A stretch of 64,000 nt of DNA. Source: Planctomycetota bacterium (GTDB lineage: Bacteria > Planctomycetota > Phycisphaerae > SM23-33). The notes beneath the pieces were generated by a model. The model had not been told where the DNA came from, ran no database searches, and was given only the letters and a program-made list of their open reading frames with translations. This document shows positions 8,975-18,126 of the stretch, one piece after another. The stretch lies in the NCBI GenBank assembly GCA_022705325.1, contig JAKJER010000005.1, positions 1-64,000 on the forward strand. Direction: 5' to 3'. The translations under genes and the position numbers were made by a program. The number at the start of each line of letters is the position of its first letter. Position 1 is the stretch's first letter.

Positions 8975-9489
8975 CAGATGCCCAGGTCGCCTCGGGTGAG
9001 GATGGACTCGAAGACAAAGCCCGCGCCTTCGATGTTTTCCCGGGCGCCTTCCTGGCGGTCGATGGTGCAGACGATCTTCGTGACGGTCGCGCCGCTGTCG
9101 CGGAGCACCTTGGCCGCCTCCAGCACCTGCCCGCCGGTGGTGGCGATGTCCTCGACGATCAGGACGCGGCATTTCTCGGGCAGCTTGCCCTCGAACTGCT
9201 TGTCCGTGCCGTAGCCCTTCTTGGCGTTACGGACGATGATGAACGGCTTGCCCGCGGCCATCGACGCGGCCGCCGCCAGGGCGACCCCGCCCAGCTCGGC
9301 CCCGGCGATGATATCGGCGTCGCCCGCCTTGGCGGCGAAGCGCTGCCCCAACTCGGCCAGGATGTCCGGCTGGGTCTCGAAGAGGTACTTGTCCAGGTAA
9401 TACTTGCTGCGCCGGCCCGACCGGAGGACGAAGTCGCCTTCCAGGTACGCCACCGCCTTGATTCGCTTGGCCAGTTCGGCTGTGTCCAT
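8974..9489 (-). CDS. pyrE: orotate phosphoribosyltransferase
   Basis: A 171-residue orotate phosphoribosyltransferase that joins orotate and PRPP to make orotidine 5'-phosphate in pyrimidine synthesis. Seen: FVLRSGRRSKYYLDKY at the N-terminus, the AGAELGGVALAAA block, and the PRPP-binding loop VLIVEDIATTGGQVLEA. The length fits the compact PyrE type. The start is ATG 9489 (MDTAELAKR), preceded by AAGGAGAACC. The open frame runs further upstream without homology. It is divergent from the DUF1080 gene at 9593. Confidence 0.93.
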   Translation of the reverse strand: MDTAELAKRIKAVAYLEGDFVLRSGRRSKYYLDKYLFETQPDILAELGQRFAAKAGDADIIAGAELGGVALAAAASMAAGKPFIIVRNAKKGYGTDKQFEGKLPEKCRVLIVEDIATTGGQVLEAAKVLRDSGATVTKIVCTIDRQEGARENIEGAGFVFESILTRGDLGI

Positions 9490-9518
9490 GCGGTTCTCCT
9501 TGAGGCAGGAGTGTACTG

Positions 9519-9560
9519 TGTGGAATTGCCAGTTGACAATTGCCATTTCACAATTGAACA
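9519..9560. repeat. CAATTG / GACAATTG filler repeat
   Basis: AATTGCCAGTTGACAATTGCC and CACAATTGAAC form a short run of CAATTG units between divergent pyrE and the DUF1080 gene. It belongs to the same intergenic filler family as 6783 and 21492. A TTGACA lies within it at about 9532, but no good -10 box follows. Confidence 0.4.
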
Positions 9561-9592
9561 TCGCGTTATTCCTCCACAACCGGAGACCGCCC

Positions 9593-10255
9593 ATGAACAG
9601 ACTGATCGCGTCCGCCTCGCTGCTGTGCCTGGTCTGCTCCACCCTCACCGCCGCCGAGCCCCAATGGGAGCGCCTGTTCGACGGCAAGACGCTGGAAGGC
9701 TGGGAAGGAAACACCCAGGTGTTTCGCGTCGAGGACGGCGCGATCACGGCCGGCAACATGAAGGACAAGATCACGCGCAACGAGTTCCTCACGCACAAGC
9801 GGGAGCTGGCGGATTTCGAGTTGAAGCTGACGTTCAAGCTGGTGGGCAAGGGCTCCAATGCGGGCATCCAGATTCGCAGCCGGCGCATCCCGAATCATCA
9901 CGAGATGATCGGCTACCAGGCCGACATGGGCCAGGGCTGGTGGGGCTGCCTGTACGACGAGTCGCGGCGGCGCAAGGTGCTGGCGAAGGCCCCGCCCGAG
10001 CTGGCGAAGGTCCTCAGGGCCGACGACTGGAACGAGTATCTCATCCGCTGCGAAGGCAAGCGGGTGCGGCTGTGGATCAACGGCTTGCAGACGGTGGACT
10101 ACACGGAGGCGGACGACAAGATCGAGCAGAAGGGGCTGATCGGACTTCAGATCCACGGCGGGCCGCCCAGCCAGGTGTGGTACAAGGACATCGAAATTCG
10201 CGTCCCGCCCGGGCCCGCCCCCAAGGGGCCCGCCAAGCCGGCGGGGCGGGACTGA
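9593..10255 (+). CDS. secreted DUF1080 / 3-keto-disaccharide hydrolase domain protein
   Basis: A 220-residue exported protein with one DUF1080 domain (laminarinase-like jelly roll; some members hydrolyse 3-keto-glycosides). A signal peptide of about 19 residues ends in TAA. The family opening LFDGKTLEGWEG follows at about residue 27, then a block with GSNAGIQIRSRR and IRCEGKRVRLWINGLQTVDY. The start at 9593 has CGGAGA six bases upstream. It heads a plus-strand group with an oxidoreductase, a HEAT protein and a second DUF1080 protein. This fits the idea that 3-keto sugars made by Gfo/Idh enzymes are cleaved by DUF1080 proteins; the link is inference. Confidence 0.85.
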   Translation: MNRLIASASLLCLVCSTLTAAEPQWERLFDGKTLEGWEGNTQVFRVEDGAITAGNMKDKITRNEFLTHKRELADFELKLTFKLVGKGSNAGIQIRSRRIPNHHEMIGYQADMGQGWWGCLYDESRRRKVLAKAPPELAKVLRADDWNEYLIRCEGKRVRLWINGLQTVDYTEADDKIEQKGLIGLQIHGGPPSQVWYKDIEIRVPPGPAPKGPAKPAGRD

Positions 10256-10391
10256 CCCGCCCGAGCGCCGCCCGTGGCGCCGGGCCGACCTGGATTGCCG
10301 GCTGCGGAACTGAATAAACGTGCCCGCAGCTTCGTTCTGCTGTATTGAACCCCGTTCGGGCCCGCCTTTGCCAGGCCCTCAGGAGAAAGCT

Positions 10392-11684
10392 ATGTCTCGA
10401 ATGAATCGACGCCGGTTCCTGTCCCGCTCGGCCGCGGCGGCTGGGGCATTTACGATCGTCCCGCGGTGGGTGCTGGGCGGCCCGGGCAACACCCCGCCCA
10501 GCGAGATTCTCCAGCACGCGGTGATCGGCGTGGGCGGCATGGGCAGCGGGCACGTCGGGTACGTGCTGGGCGACAAGACGGCCCGCCTGGCGGCCGTCTG
10601 CGACGTGGACAAGGGCCACCTCGAGCGGGCGCAGAAGCGCGGCGGGAGCGACTGCAAGGCCTACACGGACTTTCGCGAGCTGATCGCCAACGGCGGGATC
10701 GACATCGCCCACGTCCCCACGCCGCCTCACTGGCACGCCCTCATCTCCATCGCCTGCGCCAACGCCGGCATGGACGTCTGGTGCGAAAAGCCCATGACGC
10801 GCACCATCGGCGAGGGCAAGCACGTCATCGAGGCCATCCAGCGAAACGGGCGGATGTTCCGTCTGAACACCTGGTTCCGGCTGCACAGCGGGCTCTACGG
10901 TTTCGGCAGCGAGGCCAAACCCATCAAGAAGCTCGTGGCCTCCGGCGCCCTGGGCTTCCCCCTGACCGCCCGCGTCAGCCAGCACACCGGCTTCAACTGG
11001 AAGGTCAAGATGTGGACCGGCAAAGTGGGCGTCAAGAGCGAACCGGTCCCCGCCGGATTCGACTATGACCTGTGGCTGGGGCCGGCCCCCTTCAAGCCCT
11101 ACTTCCGCCACCGCACGCACGGCTCGTTCCGCGGCTACTGGGACTACGACGGCGGCGGCCTGGCCGACATGGGCCAGCACTACCTCGACGCCCTCCAGTA
11201 CATCCTGGACAAGGACGACACCAGCCCCGTGGAGATCGAGGCGACGGCCCCCTGGCCGGTCCACCATGACGCGGTGGGCATCTGGGGCATGGTCGAGATG
11301 AAGTACGCCGACGGAACGAAGATCATCCTGGACTCCTGCGAGTGGGGCAAGAGCGAGACCGAAGGCAAGCCCTATCTCGAAGGGCCCAACGGCAAGCTGT
11401 ATCCGGGCTTCCGAACCGACCCGCCCGAGCTGGCGGCCATGGTCAATTCGCTGCCCGACCCGGAACCCATGATCAGCGACTTCAACGTCTCGGTCCGCAC
11501 GCGCCGCAAGTTCGGGCTGAACGAGGTCAACGGAAACCGCAGCAACATGCTGGTCCACCTGGCCAACGCCGCCATCCGCACCGGTCGCAAGCTCCGCTTC
11601 GACCCCGTCGCCCAGCGGTTCATCGACGACGAAGAGGCCAACCGCCTGGTCGACCAGCCCATGCGCGGGCCCTGGCACCTGTAG
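10392..11684 (+). CDS. Tat-exported Gfo/Idh/MocA-family oxidoreductase
   Basis: An NAD(P)-dependent oxidoreductase of 430 residues acting on sugars or related polyols. A Tat signal (NRRRFLSRSAAAAGAF) opens the protein. The Rossmann motif GVGGMG lies at 46-51 and the family E-K-P (132-134) near CEKPMTRTIGEGKHVIEA. The C-terminal alpha/beta domain includes YWDYDGGGLADMGQHYLDA, where the D-x-x-x-H residues are typical of the active site. ATG 10392 has AGGAGA upstream. With the DUF1080 proteins on both sides it probably works in periplasmic sugar oxidation and cleavage. Exact substrate unknown. Confidence 0.9.
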   Translation: MSRMNRRRFLSRSAAAAGAFTIVPRWVLGGPGNTPPSEILQHAVIGVGGMGSGHVGYVLGDKTARLAAVCDVDKGHLERAQKRGGSDCKAYTDFRELIANGGIDIAHVPTPPHWHALISIACANAGMDVWCEKPMTRTIGEGKHVIEAIQRNGRMFRLNTWFRLHSGLYGFGSEAKPIKKLVASGALGFPLTARVSQHTGFNWKVKMWTGKVGVKSEPVPAGFDYDLWLGPAPFKPYFRHRTHGSFRGYWDYDGGGLADMGQHYLDALQYILDKDDTSPVEIEATAPWPVHHDAVGIWGMVEMKYADGTKIILDSCEWGKSETEGKPYLEGPNGKLYPGFRTDPPELAAMVNSLPDPEPMISDFNVSVRTRRKFGLNEVNGNRSNMLVHLANAAIRTGRKLRFDPVAQRFIDDEEANRLVDQPMRGPWHL

Positions 11685-11693
11685 GAATTGCGG

Positions 11694-11715
11694 ACCTGCC
11701 TGCCGGCAGGCAGGT
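11694..11715. repeat. 22-bp perfect palindrome, copy 2
   Basis: Identical to the palindrome at 8953-8974. Here it lies just after the oxidoreductase stop and is followed by GCGGAATGCGGATTTCGGAA, another short repeat run (to about 11748), before the HEAT gene. Confidence 0.7.
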
Positions 11716-11756
11716 TGCGGAATGCGGATTTCGGAATGCGGATTAAGGACAACGAC

Positions 11757-13937
11757 ATGAACAAGATCACCCTGACTGCAGCGATATGCGTGATGTTCCT
11801 GGGCGGATCGGCCTTTGCCGCCGACGCGCTCGAACTGGCGGGCAAGCTGCCCATGGAGTCGATGGCCGACAGCCAGGCCGTCCTGGGCGAGATCGTCAAG
11901 CTGGGCCCCGCCGGCATCCAGGCCCTGTGCCAGAAGCTCGCGGCCCCCGGCGAGGGCGACGTCAAGGCGGAGTTCGCCCTTAACGGGCTGGCCCTGCACG
12001 TCATCCGCCCGGGCGCCGAAGCCGAGCGGAAAGTCGTGGTGGCGGGCCTGATGGCCGCCCTCCAGGCCGAGCAGCGCGCGGACGTCAAGCCGCTGCTGAT
12101 CCAACTCCTCCAGGCGTGCGGCAAGGACGAGGCTGTGCCCGCCCTGGCCGCCCACCTGGGCCAGGGCCCGGTCCTCTGCGACCACGCCGCCCGCGCGCTG
12201 GCCGGCATCGCCACGCCCGCCGCCATCGACGCCCTGCTCAAGGCCCTGCCCGCGTCCAAGGCCGCCTGCCGCTCCAGCGTCCTCAACGCGCTGGGCGAAC
12301 TGGCCAGGGCGGGCAAGCTCAAGGCCCTGCCCAAGGACGCCGAGGCCGTCGTCATCGCCGACGCGGGCGAGGCCGACCTGAAGATCCACCAGCCCGCCTG
12401 GCGGCTGCTGGCCCAGGCCGGCAGCCTCGACGGCGCCGCCGGCACCCTGGCCAAGGCCGCCGCCAACCCCAACGCCAACGAGGCCGCCGTCGGGACGGCT
12501 GAGTATCTCGTCTTCGTCCGCCGCCTCGGCGCCGCCGACAAGGCCAAAGCCGCCGCCATCTGCCGCGAACTGCTCGCGGCCCGACGCGCGCCCGGCAACA
12601 AGGCCGCTGCCGCCTCCGCCCTGGTGGACATCCTCGCCGCCGAGGCCAATGCCGACCTGCTGGCCCTGGCGGACAACCCCAGCCTCGACATCCGAACCTC
12701 CGCCCTCATGCTGGCGGCCGGGCTCAAAGGCCAGGCCGTCACCGCCGCCTGGGCGGAGAAGCTCGCCAAGGCCTCGCCCGCCGTCCGCGCCGACATCGCC
12801 TGGATGCTCGGCAAGCGGGGCGACGCCGCCGCCGCGCCCGCGCTGGCTGCCGCGCTCAAGAGCGATGACCCGGCCCTCCAGGCCGCCTCCATCGACGCGC
12901 TGGGCCGGCTGGCCCCGCAGTCCGACCAGGCCGTCGCCGCCCTCATCGACGCACTGGGCAACGCCGACAAGAACGTCGCCACGCACGCCCAGGCCGTCCT
13001 CGCCCGAACCGCCGGGGAGAGCATCTCCAAGGCCCTTGCCCAGGCCGCCGGCAAGGCACAGGGACCGGCCAAGGCCGCCCTCATCGAGATCCTCACCGCC
13101 CGCCGATCGCCCGAGACCGTCAAGCTCGTCCTGGAGGCTGCCCAGGACGGCAGCGCCGCCACCAAGGCCGCCGCCGTCAAGGCCATGGGCGAACTGGGCG
13201 ACTTCAGCGTCGCGCCCAAGCTGGTCGACCTGCTGATGCGCACCCAGGACGCCGGCGAGCAGGAGGCCATCCAGAAAAGCCTGGTCATGGTCGCCAACCG
13301 CAGCCCCGACCCGCAACAGCGGGCCCAGAGCGTGCTGGCCGTCCTCGACCAGGCCGATCCGGCCAAGAAGGCCATTCTCCTGCGGGCCCTGGGACGTGTC
13401 GGCGGAGACAAGGCCCTCGCCGCCGTCGTCGCCGAGGCCAAGAAGGACGCCTCCGACGTGCAGGACGCCGCCGTGCGGGCCTTGGTCGACTGGCCCGACG
13501 CCACGGCTGTGCCCGCTCTGACCGACCTGGCCAAGACCGCGCCCAAGCCCGCCCAGCAGGTGCTGGCCGTTCGCGGGCTCACGCGGATCGCCTCGGCGGT
13601 GGCCGCCCAGGACGCCGCCAAGGCGGTCGAGGTCTTCGCGGCGGCCCTGTCGGTCGCCCCGCGCGACGACGACAAGCGGGCGATCCTGTCGGCCCTGGGC
13701 AACGTCAAGACGCCGCAGGCGCTGAAACTGGCCGCCTCGCTGGTCAAGGACCAGACGGTCTCGGGCGAGGCCGCCCAGGCGGTCGCCGCCATCGCCCTGC
13801 CCAACCCCAAGAAGCGGGGCGACAAAGGCCTGCGGGGCGCGGACGTCGCCCAGGCGCTTCGCCTGGCGGCTGAGGTGTGCAAGGACAAGGCCCTGAAGGA
13901 CAAGATGCTCAAGCATGCGGCCGCGGCGCAGAAGTAG
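11757..13937 (+). CDS. secreted HEAT-repeat protein
   Basis: A 726-residue, very Ala-rich protein with a signal peptide (ends AFAADA). The rest is a chain of short helix pairs of about 30-37 residues typical of HEAT / PBS-lyase-like repeats (for example DEAVPALAAHLGQGPVLCDHAARALAGI in outline, and AAPALAAALKSDDPALQAASI in part). Such solenoids bind other proteins; no catalytic motif is seen. ATG 11757 is preceded by AAGGA. It sits between the oxidoreductase and a second DUF1080 gene in the same direction, so a scaffold role for secreted sugar enzymes is possible but unproven. Confidence 0.8.
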   Translation: MNKITLTAAICVMFLGGSAFAADALELAGKLPMESMADSQAVLGEIVKLGPAGIQALCQKLAAPGEGDVKAEFALNGLALHVIRPGAEAERKVVVAGLMAALQAEQRADVKPLLIQLLQACGKDEAVPALAAHLGQGPVLCDHAARALAGIATPAAIDALLKALPASKAACRSSVLNALGELARAGKLKALPKDAEAVVIADAGEADLKIHQPAWRLLAQAGSLDGAAGTLAKAAANPNANEAAVGTAEYLVFVRRLGAADKAKAAAICRELLAARRAPGNKAAAASALVDILAAEANADLLALADNPSLDIRTSALMLAAGLKGQAVTAAWAEKLAKASPAVRADIAWMLGKRGDAAAAPALAAALKSDDPALQAASIDALGRLAPQSDQAVAALIDALGNADKNVATHAQAVLARTAGESISKALAQAAGKAQGPAKAALIEILTARRSPETVKLVLEAAQDGSAATKAAAVKAMGELGDFSVAPKLVDLLMRTQDAGEQEAIQKSLVMVANRSPDPQQRAQSVLAVLDQADPAKKAILLRALGRVGGDKALAAVVAEAKKDASDVQDAAVRALVDWPDATAVPALTDLAKTAPKPAQQVLAVRGLTRIASAVAAQDAAKAVEVFAAALSVAPRDDDKRAILSALGNVKTPQALKLAASLVKDQTVSGEAAQAVAAIALPNPKKRGDKGLRGADVAQALRLAAEVCKDKALKDKMLKHAAAAQK

Positions 13938-14005
13938 CCCGGCCGGCAGTCGGTGACAGGCCCGCGGGCCTGGTTCCCTACATCCTATTTCTCGGGAGAG
14001 AACAC

Positions 14006-14668
14006 ATGAAGAAACTTGCAGTGCTGTCGATGGTGTTGTGCGTGGCCCTGTCGAGCGCGGCCTTTGCCGCCGAAGAGGCCAAGAAGGATTCGGAAGAGGG
14101 CTACGTCTGCCTGTTCAACGGCAAGGACCTGACCGGCTGGATCGGCGCGACCAAGGCCGTCGAGGTCAAGGACGGATGCATCGTCTATCCGCCCAAGGGC
14201 GGCGGGAACCTGTACACCGAGAAGGAGTACAGCGACTTCAGCTTCAAGTTCGAGTTCAAGCTGACCCGCAACGCCAACAACGGCATCGGCATCCGCACGC
14301 CGGCCAAGGGCGACGCCGCCTACGCGGGCATGGAGATCCAGGTGCTGGACAATGACGGCCCGGCCTACGCCAAGCTCCAGCCCTACCAGTATCACGGGTC
14401 GATCTACGGGATCGTGCCGGCCAAGAAGGGCCACCTCAAGCCCGTGGGCGAGTGGAACTGCGAGGAGATCATCGCCAAGGGGCGGCGGATCACCGTCATC
14501 CTCAACGGCGTGACGATCGTCGACGCCGACCTGGACGAGGCGAGCAAGGACGGCACGATGGACCACCGCCAGCACCCCGGGCTCAAGAACGAGAAGGGCC
14601 ACATCGGTTTCCTCGGGCACGGCAGCCACGTCGAATTCCGCAACATCCGCGTCAAGGAACTGAAGTAG
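14006..14668 (+). CDS. secreted DUF1080 / 3-keto-disaccharide hydrolase domain protein
   Basis: A second DUF1080 protein, again 220 residues, with a signal peptide ending AAFAAEE. The domain opening CLFNGKDLTGWIGA is followed by YSDFSFKFEFKLTRNANNGIGIRTP and MEIQVLDNDGP, which are textbook DUF1080 blocks. The sequence is clearly different from the copy at 9593, so this is not a recent duplication. ATG 14006 has GGGAGAG upstream. It closes the sugar-metabolism group. Confidence 0.88.
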   Translation: MKKLAVLSMVLCVALSSAAFAAEEAKKDSEEGYVCLFNGKDLTGWIGATKAVEVKDGCIVYPPKGGGNLYTEKEYSDFSFKFEFKLTRNANNGIGIRTPAKGDAAYAGMEIQVLDNDGPAYAKLQPYQYHGSIYGIVPAKKGHLKPVGEWNCEEIIAKGRRITVILNGVTIVDADLDEASKDGTMDHRQHPGLKNEKGHIGFLGHGSHVEFRNIRVKELK

Positions 14669-14850
14669 CCGCCGGCTTGCCCGCCGAGCGCTTTTCCGTA
14701 AAGAAAAGGCCGGGCGGTTGGCGATATGTAGAGTAGGGGAGCGGCGAGCGGGCTCGTCCGTTAAACGGGTATTGTGTCGCGCGCAAGGACGCGGCGGGGC
14801 ATGGTGTCTGCGCGGCGTTTCGTTGACACGTTCAGGACGGAGACGGTAGG

Positions 14851-16296
14851 ATGCTCGAAGGTATGGAGACCGGAAAGAAAACCCGCAGGGTTCCTGCTCG
14901 CGCGGACGCGGACGTGAAGGCCACCCGGAAGGTGCACCTCATCGGCGTCGGCGGGTCGGGCATGAGGGCGCTGGCCCAGATGCTGATCGATCGGGGCGTC
15001 GCCGTAAGCGGGTCGGAGTCGGCCCCCAGCGCCGCCGTGGACCGGCTCACCCGGGCGGGGGCCGCCATCGCCCTCGGCCAGCGGGCCGAAAACATCCCCG
15101 ACGACTGCGACGTGGTCGTCTACTCCGCCGCCATCCACGAGCAGAACCCCGAACTCCAGTCCGCCCGCCAGCGCGGAGTGGAGGTCCTCAAGTACAGCCA
15201 GATGCTCGGGCGGCTGATGGCCGAGCGCGTCGGCGTGGCCGTCAGCGGCACGCACGGCAAGAGCACCACGACAGCCATGGTCGCCTACGTGTTGACCCAG
15301 GCGGGTCTCGAGCCCAGCTTCGTGGTCGGGGCGACCGTCGAGCAGTTGGGCGGGCCCAGCGGCGTGGGCGCGGGGAGGCACTTCGTGGCCGAGGCGTGCG
15401 AGTTCGACCGCAGCTTCCTCAATCTCTGCCCCACCTACGCGGCCATCCTGAACGTCGAGGAAGACCACCTCGACTGCTACCGCGACCTGTCGGACATCGT
15501 CCAGGCGTTCCGGGCCTTCGCCGCCCGCATCCCGGCCGAGGGCCTGCTGGTGATCAACGGCGAGGACCGCAACGCCCTCCAGGCGGCCGACCAGGCCTCG
15601 TGCGAGGTCGAGTCGTTCGGCCTGACCGACGCCTGCACCTGGCAGGGGCGCGACCTCCGCATGGTCGGCGGGCGCTACGTCACCGACATCTACTGCCGCG
15701 GCGCCCTGTTCACGCGCCTGCACGTGCCCCTGCCCGGGCTGCATAACGTCTACAACTCGCTGGCCGCCTGCGCCCTGCTGCACCACGCGGGCGTGCCGGC
15801 CGAGCAGATCGCGACCCACCTGGGCTCGTTCACGGGCACCCGCCGGCGCATGACCCTCAAGGGCCAGGCGGGAGGCATCACCGTCCTGGACGACTATGCG
15901 CACCATCCCACCGAGATCCAGGCCACCCTGCGGGCCATTCGCGACTTCTACCAGCCGCGCCGCCTGTGGTGCGTCTTTCAGCCTCATCAGCACAGCCGGA
16001 CGCGGTTCCTGCTCAAGGACTTCGCCCGCAGCTTCGGACAGGCCGACGAGGTCCTCGTTCCGGACATCTATTTCGTCCGCGACAGCGAACTGGAGAAGGA
16101 CTGCGTCAGTTCGCAGGACCTGGTCGGGCAGATCCGCTTCAACGGCGGCTCTGCGTTGTACCTCAAGACGTTCGGTCAGATCGTCGAGCACCTGCGGGCC
16201 AACCTCGCCGCGGGCGATCTGGTGGTGACGATGGGGGCGGGGACCATCTGGGAAGTGGCCGATGACATTGTTCGCTGGATTGGAAGAGATCGTTAG
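14851..16296 (+). CDS. murC: UDP-N-acetylmuramate--L-alanine ligase
   Basis: A cytoplasmic Mur ligase of 481 residues that adds L-Ala to UDP-MurNAc in peptidoglycan synthesis. Seen: the N-terminal dinucleotide-like fold HLIGVGGSGMRALAQML, the ATP loop GTHGKSTTT from about residue 133, NVEEDHLDCY, and DDYAHHPTEIQATL in the C-terminal domain. The 3' end overlaps murB by 35 bases. A perfect TTGACA (14823-14828) lies 18 bases before TAGGAT, which overlaps the annotated ATG. If that is the promoter, the real start may be the in-frame ATG 14863 on an almost leaderless message. Confidence 0.95.
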   Translation: MLEGMETGKKTRRVPARADADVKATRKVHLIGVGGSGMRALAQMLIDRGVAVSGSESAPSAAVDRLTRAGAAIALGQRAENIPDDCDVVVYSAAIHEQNPELQSARQRGVEVLKYSQMLGRLMAERVGVAVSGTHGKSTTTAMVAYVLTQAGLEPSFVVGATVEQLGGPSGVGAGRHFVAEACEFDRSFLNLCPTYAAILNVEEDHLDCYRDLSDIVQAFRAFAARIPAEGLLVINGEDRNALQAADQASCEVESFGLTDACTWQGRDLRMVGGRYVTDIYCRGALFTRLHVPLPGLHNVYNSLAACALLHHAGVPAEQIATHLGSFTGTRRRMTLKGQAGGITVLDDYAHHPTEIQATLRAIRDFYQPRRLWCVFQPHQHSRTRFLLKDFARSFGQADEVLVPDIYFVRDSELEKDCVSSQDLVGQIRFNGGSALYLKTFGQIVEHLRANLAAGDLVVTMGAGTIWEVADDIVRWIGRDR

Positions 16297-17140
16297 CGAG
16301 AACGAGCCGATGGCGCCGCACACGTGGTTTCGCCTGGGCGGATCGGCCCGGTATTTCGTGCGCCCGCGAAACGTGGATGAGTTGAAGGAAGCGGTCTGCC
16401 GCTGCCGCGACAACAACGTGCCCATGTACGTGCTGGGCTCGGGGGCCAACCTGCTGGTGGACGACGCCGGCGTCAAGGGCGCCGTCATCCACCTGATGCA
16501 GGACGATTTCCGCGAAGTCGCCTTTACCGACGTCGGCGTGCGGGCCGGCGCGGGCGCCGACATGGGCAAGCTGGTCCTCCGCTGCGTCCGCGAGGGCAAG
16601 AGCGGGCTGGAGTGCCTCACGGGAATCCCCGGCAGCGTCGGCGGGTGCGTGCGGATGAACGCCGGCGGGGCCTTCGGAGACATCGGAAGCTCCGTCGAGA
16701 GCGTCACCGTCATGAGCGAGGAAGGCGAGGTCTTCACGAGATTCCGCAACGACCTGGCCTTCGGCTACCGGTCCACCAACATCGCCTCCAAGTTCATCCT
16801 CGCGGCCGAGTTCCGCCTGGCCGACGACGACCCGCACAGCATCCTCAAGCAGGTCAAGCAGATCTGGATCTACAAGAAGAACACCCAGCCGCTGGGCTAC
16901 CGCAACGCCGGGTGCGTGTTCAAGAACCCGCGGGGCCTGTCGGCCGGGGCGCTGATCGACCGCGCCGGTCTCAAGGGCCGGCGGGTCGGCGGGGCGGTCG
17001 TCAGCGAGCGCCACGCCAACTTCATCCTCGTCCGCGAGGGCGCGACCGCCAGCGACGTCCTCAAGCTCATCAACATCATTCGCGAGACGGTCTATCGCAA
17101 GTCGGAAGTGTATCTGGAACTGGAACTCGAGGTGTGGTGA
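16262..17140 (+). CDS. murB: UDP-N-acetylenolpyruvoylglucosamine reductase
   Basis: An FAD enzyme of 292 residues that reduces enolpyruvyl-UDP-GlcNAc to UDP-MurNAc. Family blocks: HTWFRLGGSARYF, YVLGSGANLLVDDAG (FAD site), GIPGSVGGCVRMNAGGAF, and RNAGCVFKNP. In the last block Cys stands where Ser is the proton donor in E. coli; some other MurB proteins also have Cys there. The protein is the short type without the Tyr-loop insertion. It overlaps murC by 35 bases and its stop overlaps the next start (TGATG), so the three cell-wall genes are tightly coupled. Confidence 0.95.
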   Translation: MTLFAGLEEIVSENEPMAPHTWFRLGGSARYFVRPRNVDELKEAVCRCRDNNVPMYVLGSGANLLVDDAGVKGAVIHLMQDDFREVAFTDVGVRAGAGADMGKLVLRCVREGKSGLECLTGIPGSVGGCVRMNAGGAFGDIGSSVESVTVMSEEGEVFTRFRNDLAFGYRSTNIASKFILAAEFRLADDDPHSILKQVKQIWIYKKNTQPLGYRNAGCVFKNPRGLSAGALIDRAGLKGRRVGGAVVSERHANFILVREGATASDVLKLINIIRETVYRKSEVYLELELEVW

Positions 17141-18126
17141 TGGATGCCGAAGCAGGCGTCAGGGATGGCGCGAAATCATGCTGCTGCCGTGGGCAGGGCC
17201 AGCCGCAGCCGCGGGCGGCGGCCTACCGCCCGCAGATGGACATCACGGTGCTCATGGGCGGGCCGTCCAGCGAGCGCAAAGTCTCGCTGCAGAGCGGCGA
17301 GGCGATCGCGGCCGCCTTGGAGCGGCTCGGGCACCGGGTCACGCGGGCGGACATCTCGCCCGAGGACCCCTCCGCACTGGACCGGCGCGGGATCGACACG
17401 GTCTTCATCGCCCTGCACGGGGTGTTCGGCGAGTCGGGAGAAGTGCAGGCCCTCTGCGAGCGTCGCGGCCTGCGGTACACCGGCTCGTCGGTGCGGGCGA
17501 GTTCGCTGGCCATCGACAAGGACGAGACCAAGCGGGCCTGCAAAGCCGCCGGCGTGCTCACGCCGGCCTGGCAGCTTGTCGAGGGCGAGGCGCCGGACGA
17601 ATTGCTGGCGCCGCCCGTGGTGCTCAAGCCGGTCGACGGCGGATCGAGCGTCGACATCACCATCGCCCGCACGGCCGCCCAGCGCGACGCCGCCCTGAAC
17701 GCCCTGCTCGCGCGATACGGGCGGGCCCTGGTCGAGCAGTACATTCGCGGACGGGAGTTCACCGTGGGCATCCTGGGCGACCAGGCGCTGCCCGTGCTCG
17801 AGATCATCCCCGAGGCCGAGTACTACGATCTCCACGCCAAGTACGACGACGACGCGGGCACCCGCTACAGCTTCGAGCACGGCCTGAGCGAACGTGCGGC
17901 CGCCGAGCTTCAGGCAGCCGCCCTGGCCTCGCACCGGGCCATCGGCTGCCGGGACATGTCCCGCGTGGACTTCATTGTCGACGGGAACGAGCGCGGATAC
18001 ATGCTGGAGATCAACACGATCCCGGGCTTCACCAGCCACTCGCTGTTGCCCAAGGCCGCGGCCCACGCGGGGATCAGCTTCGACGAGCTTGTCGAACGGT
18101 TGGTGAAGATGTCGCTGGAGCGATGA
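17140..18126 (+). CDS. ddl: D-alanine--D-alanine ligase
   Basis: An ATP-grasp enzyme making D-Ala-D-Ala for peptidoglycan. Blocks seen: MDITVLMGGPSSERKVSLQSG, GVFGESGEVQALCE, VVLKPVDGGSSVDI, EQYIRGREFTVGILG and MLEINTIPGFTSHSLLP (metal and D-Ala2 site). The start is uncertain. ATG 17140 overlaps the murB stop and has GAGGTG five bases upstream, giving 328 residues with an unusual 32-residue leader rich in Cys, Arg and Ala. ATG 17236 begins exactly at the family start but has no ribosome site. I annotate the coupled start. Confidence 0.93.
   Translation: MDAEAGVRDGAKSCCCRGQGQPQPRAAAYRPQMDITVLMGGPSSERKVSLQSGEAIAAALERLGHRVTRADISPEDPSALDRRGIDTVFIALHGVFGESGEVQALCERRGLRYTGSSVRASSLAIDKDETKRACKAAGVLTPAWQLVEGEAPDELLAPPVVLKPVDGGSSVDITIARTAAQRDAALNALLARYGRALVEQYIRGREFTVGILGDQALPVLEIIPEAEYYDLHAKYDDDAGTRYSFEHGLSERAAAELQAAALASHRAIGCRDMSRVDFIVDGNERGYMLEINTIPGFTSHSLLPKAAAHAGISFDELVERLVKMSLER

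Noticed and set aside
10077..13916. Minus-strand open frame of 1279 codons
   Set aside because: It is the shadow of the oxidoreductase and HEAT genes; composition is random Gly/Arg/Val-rich.
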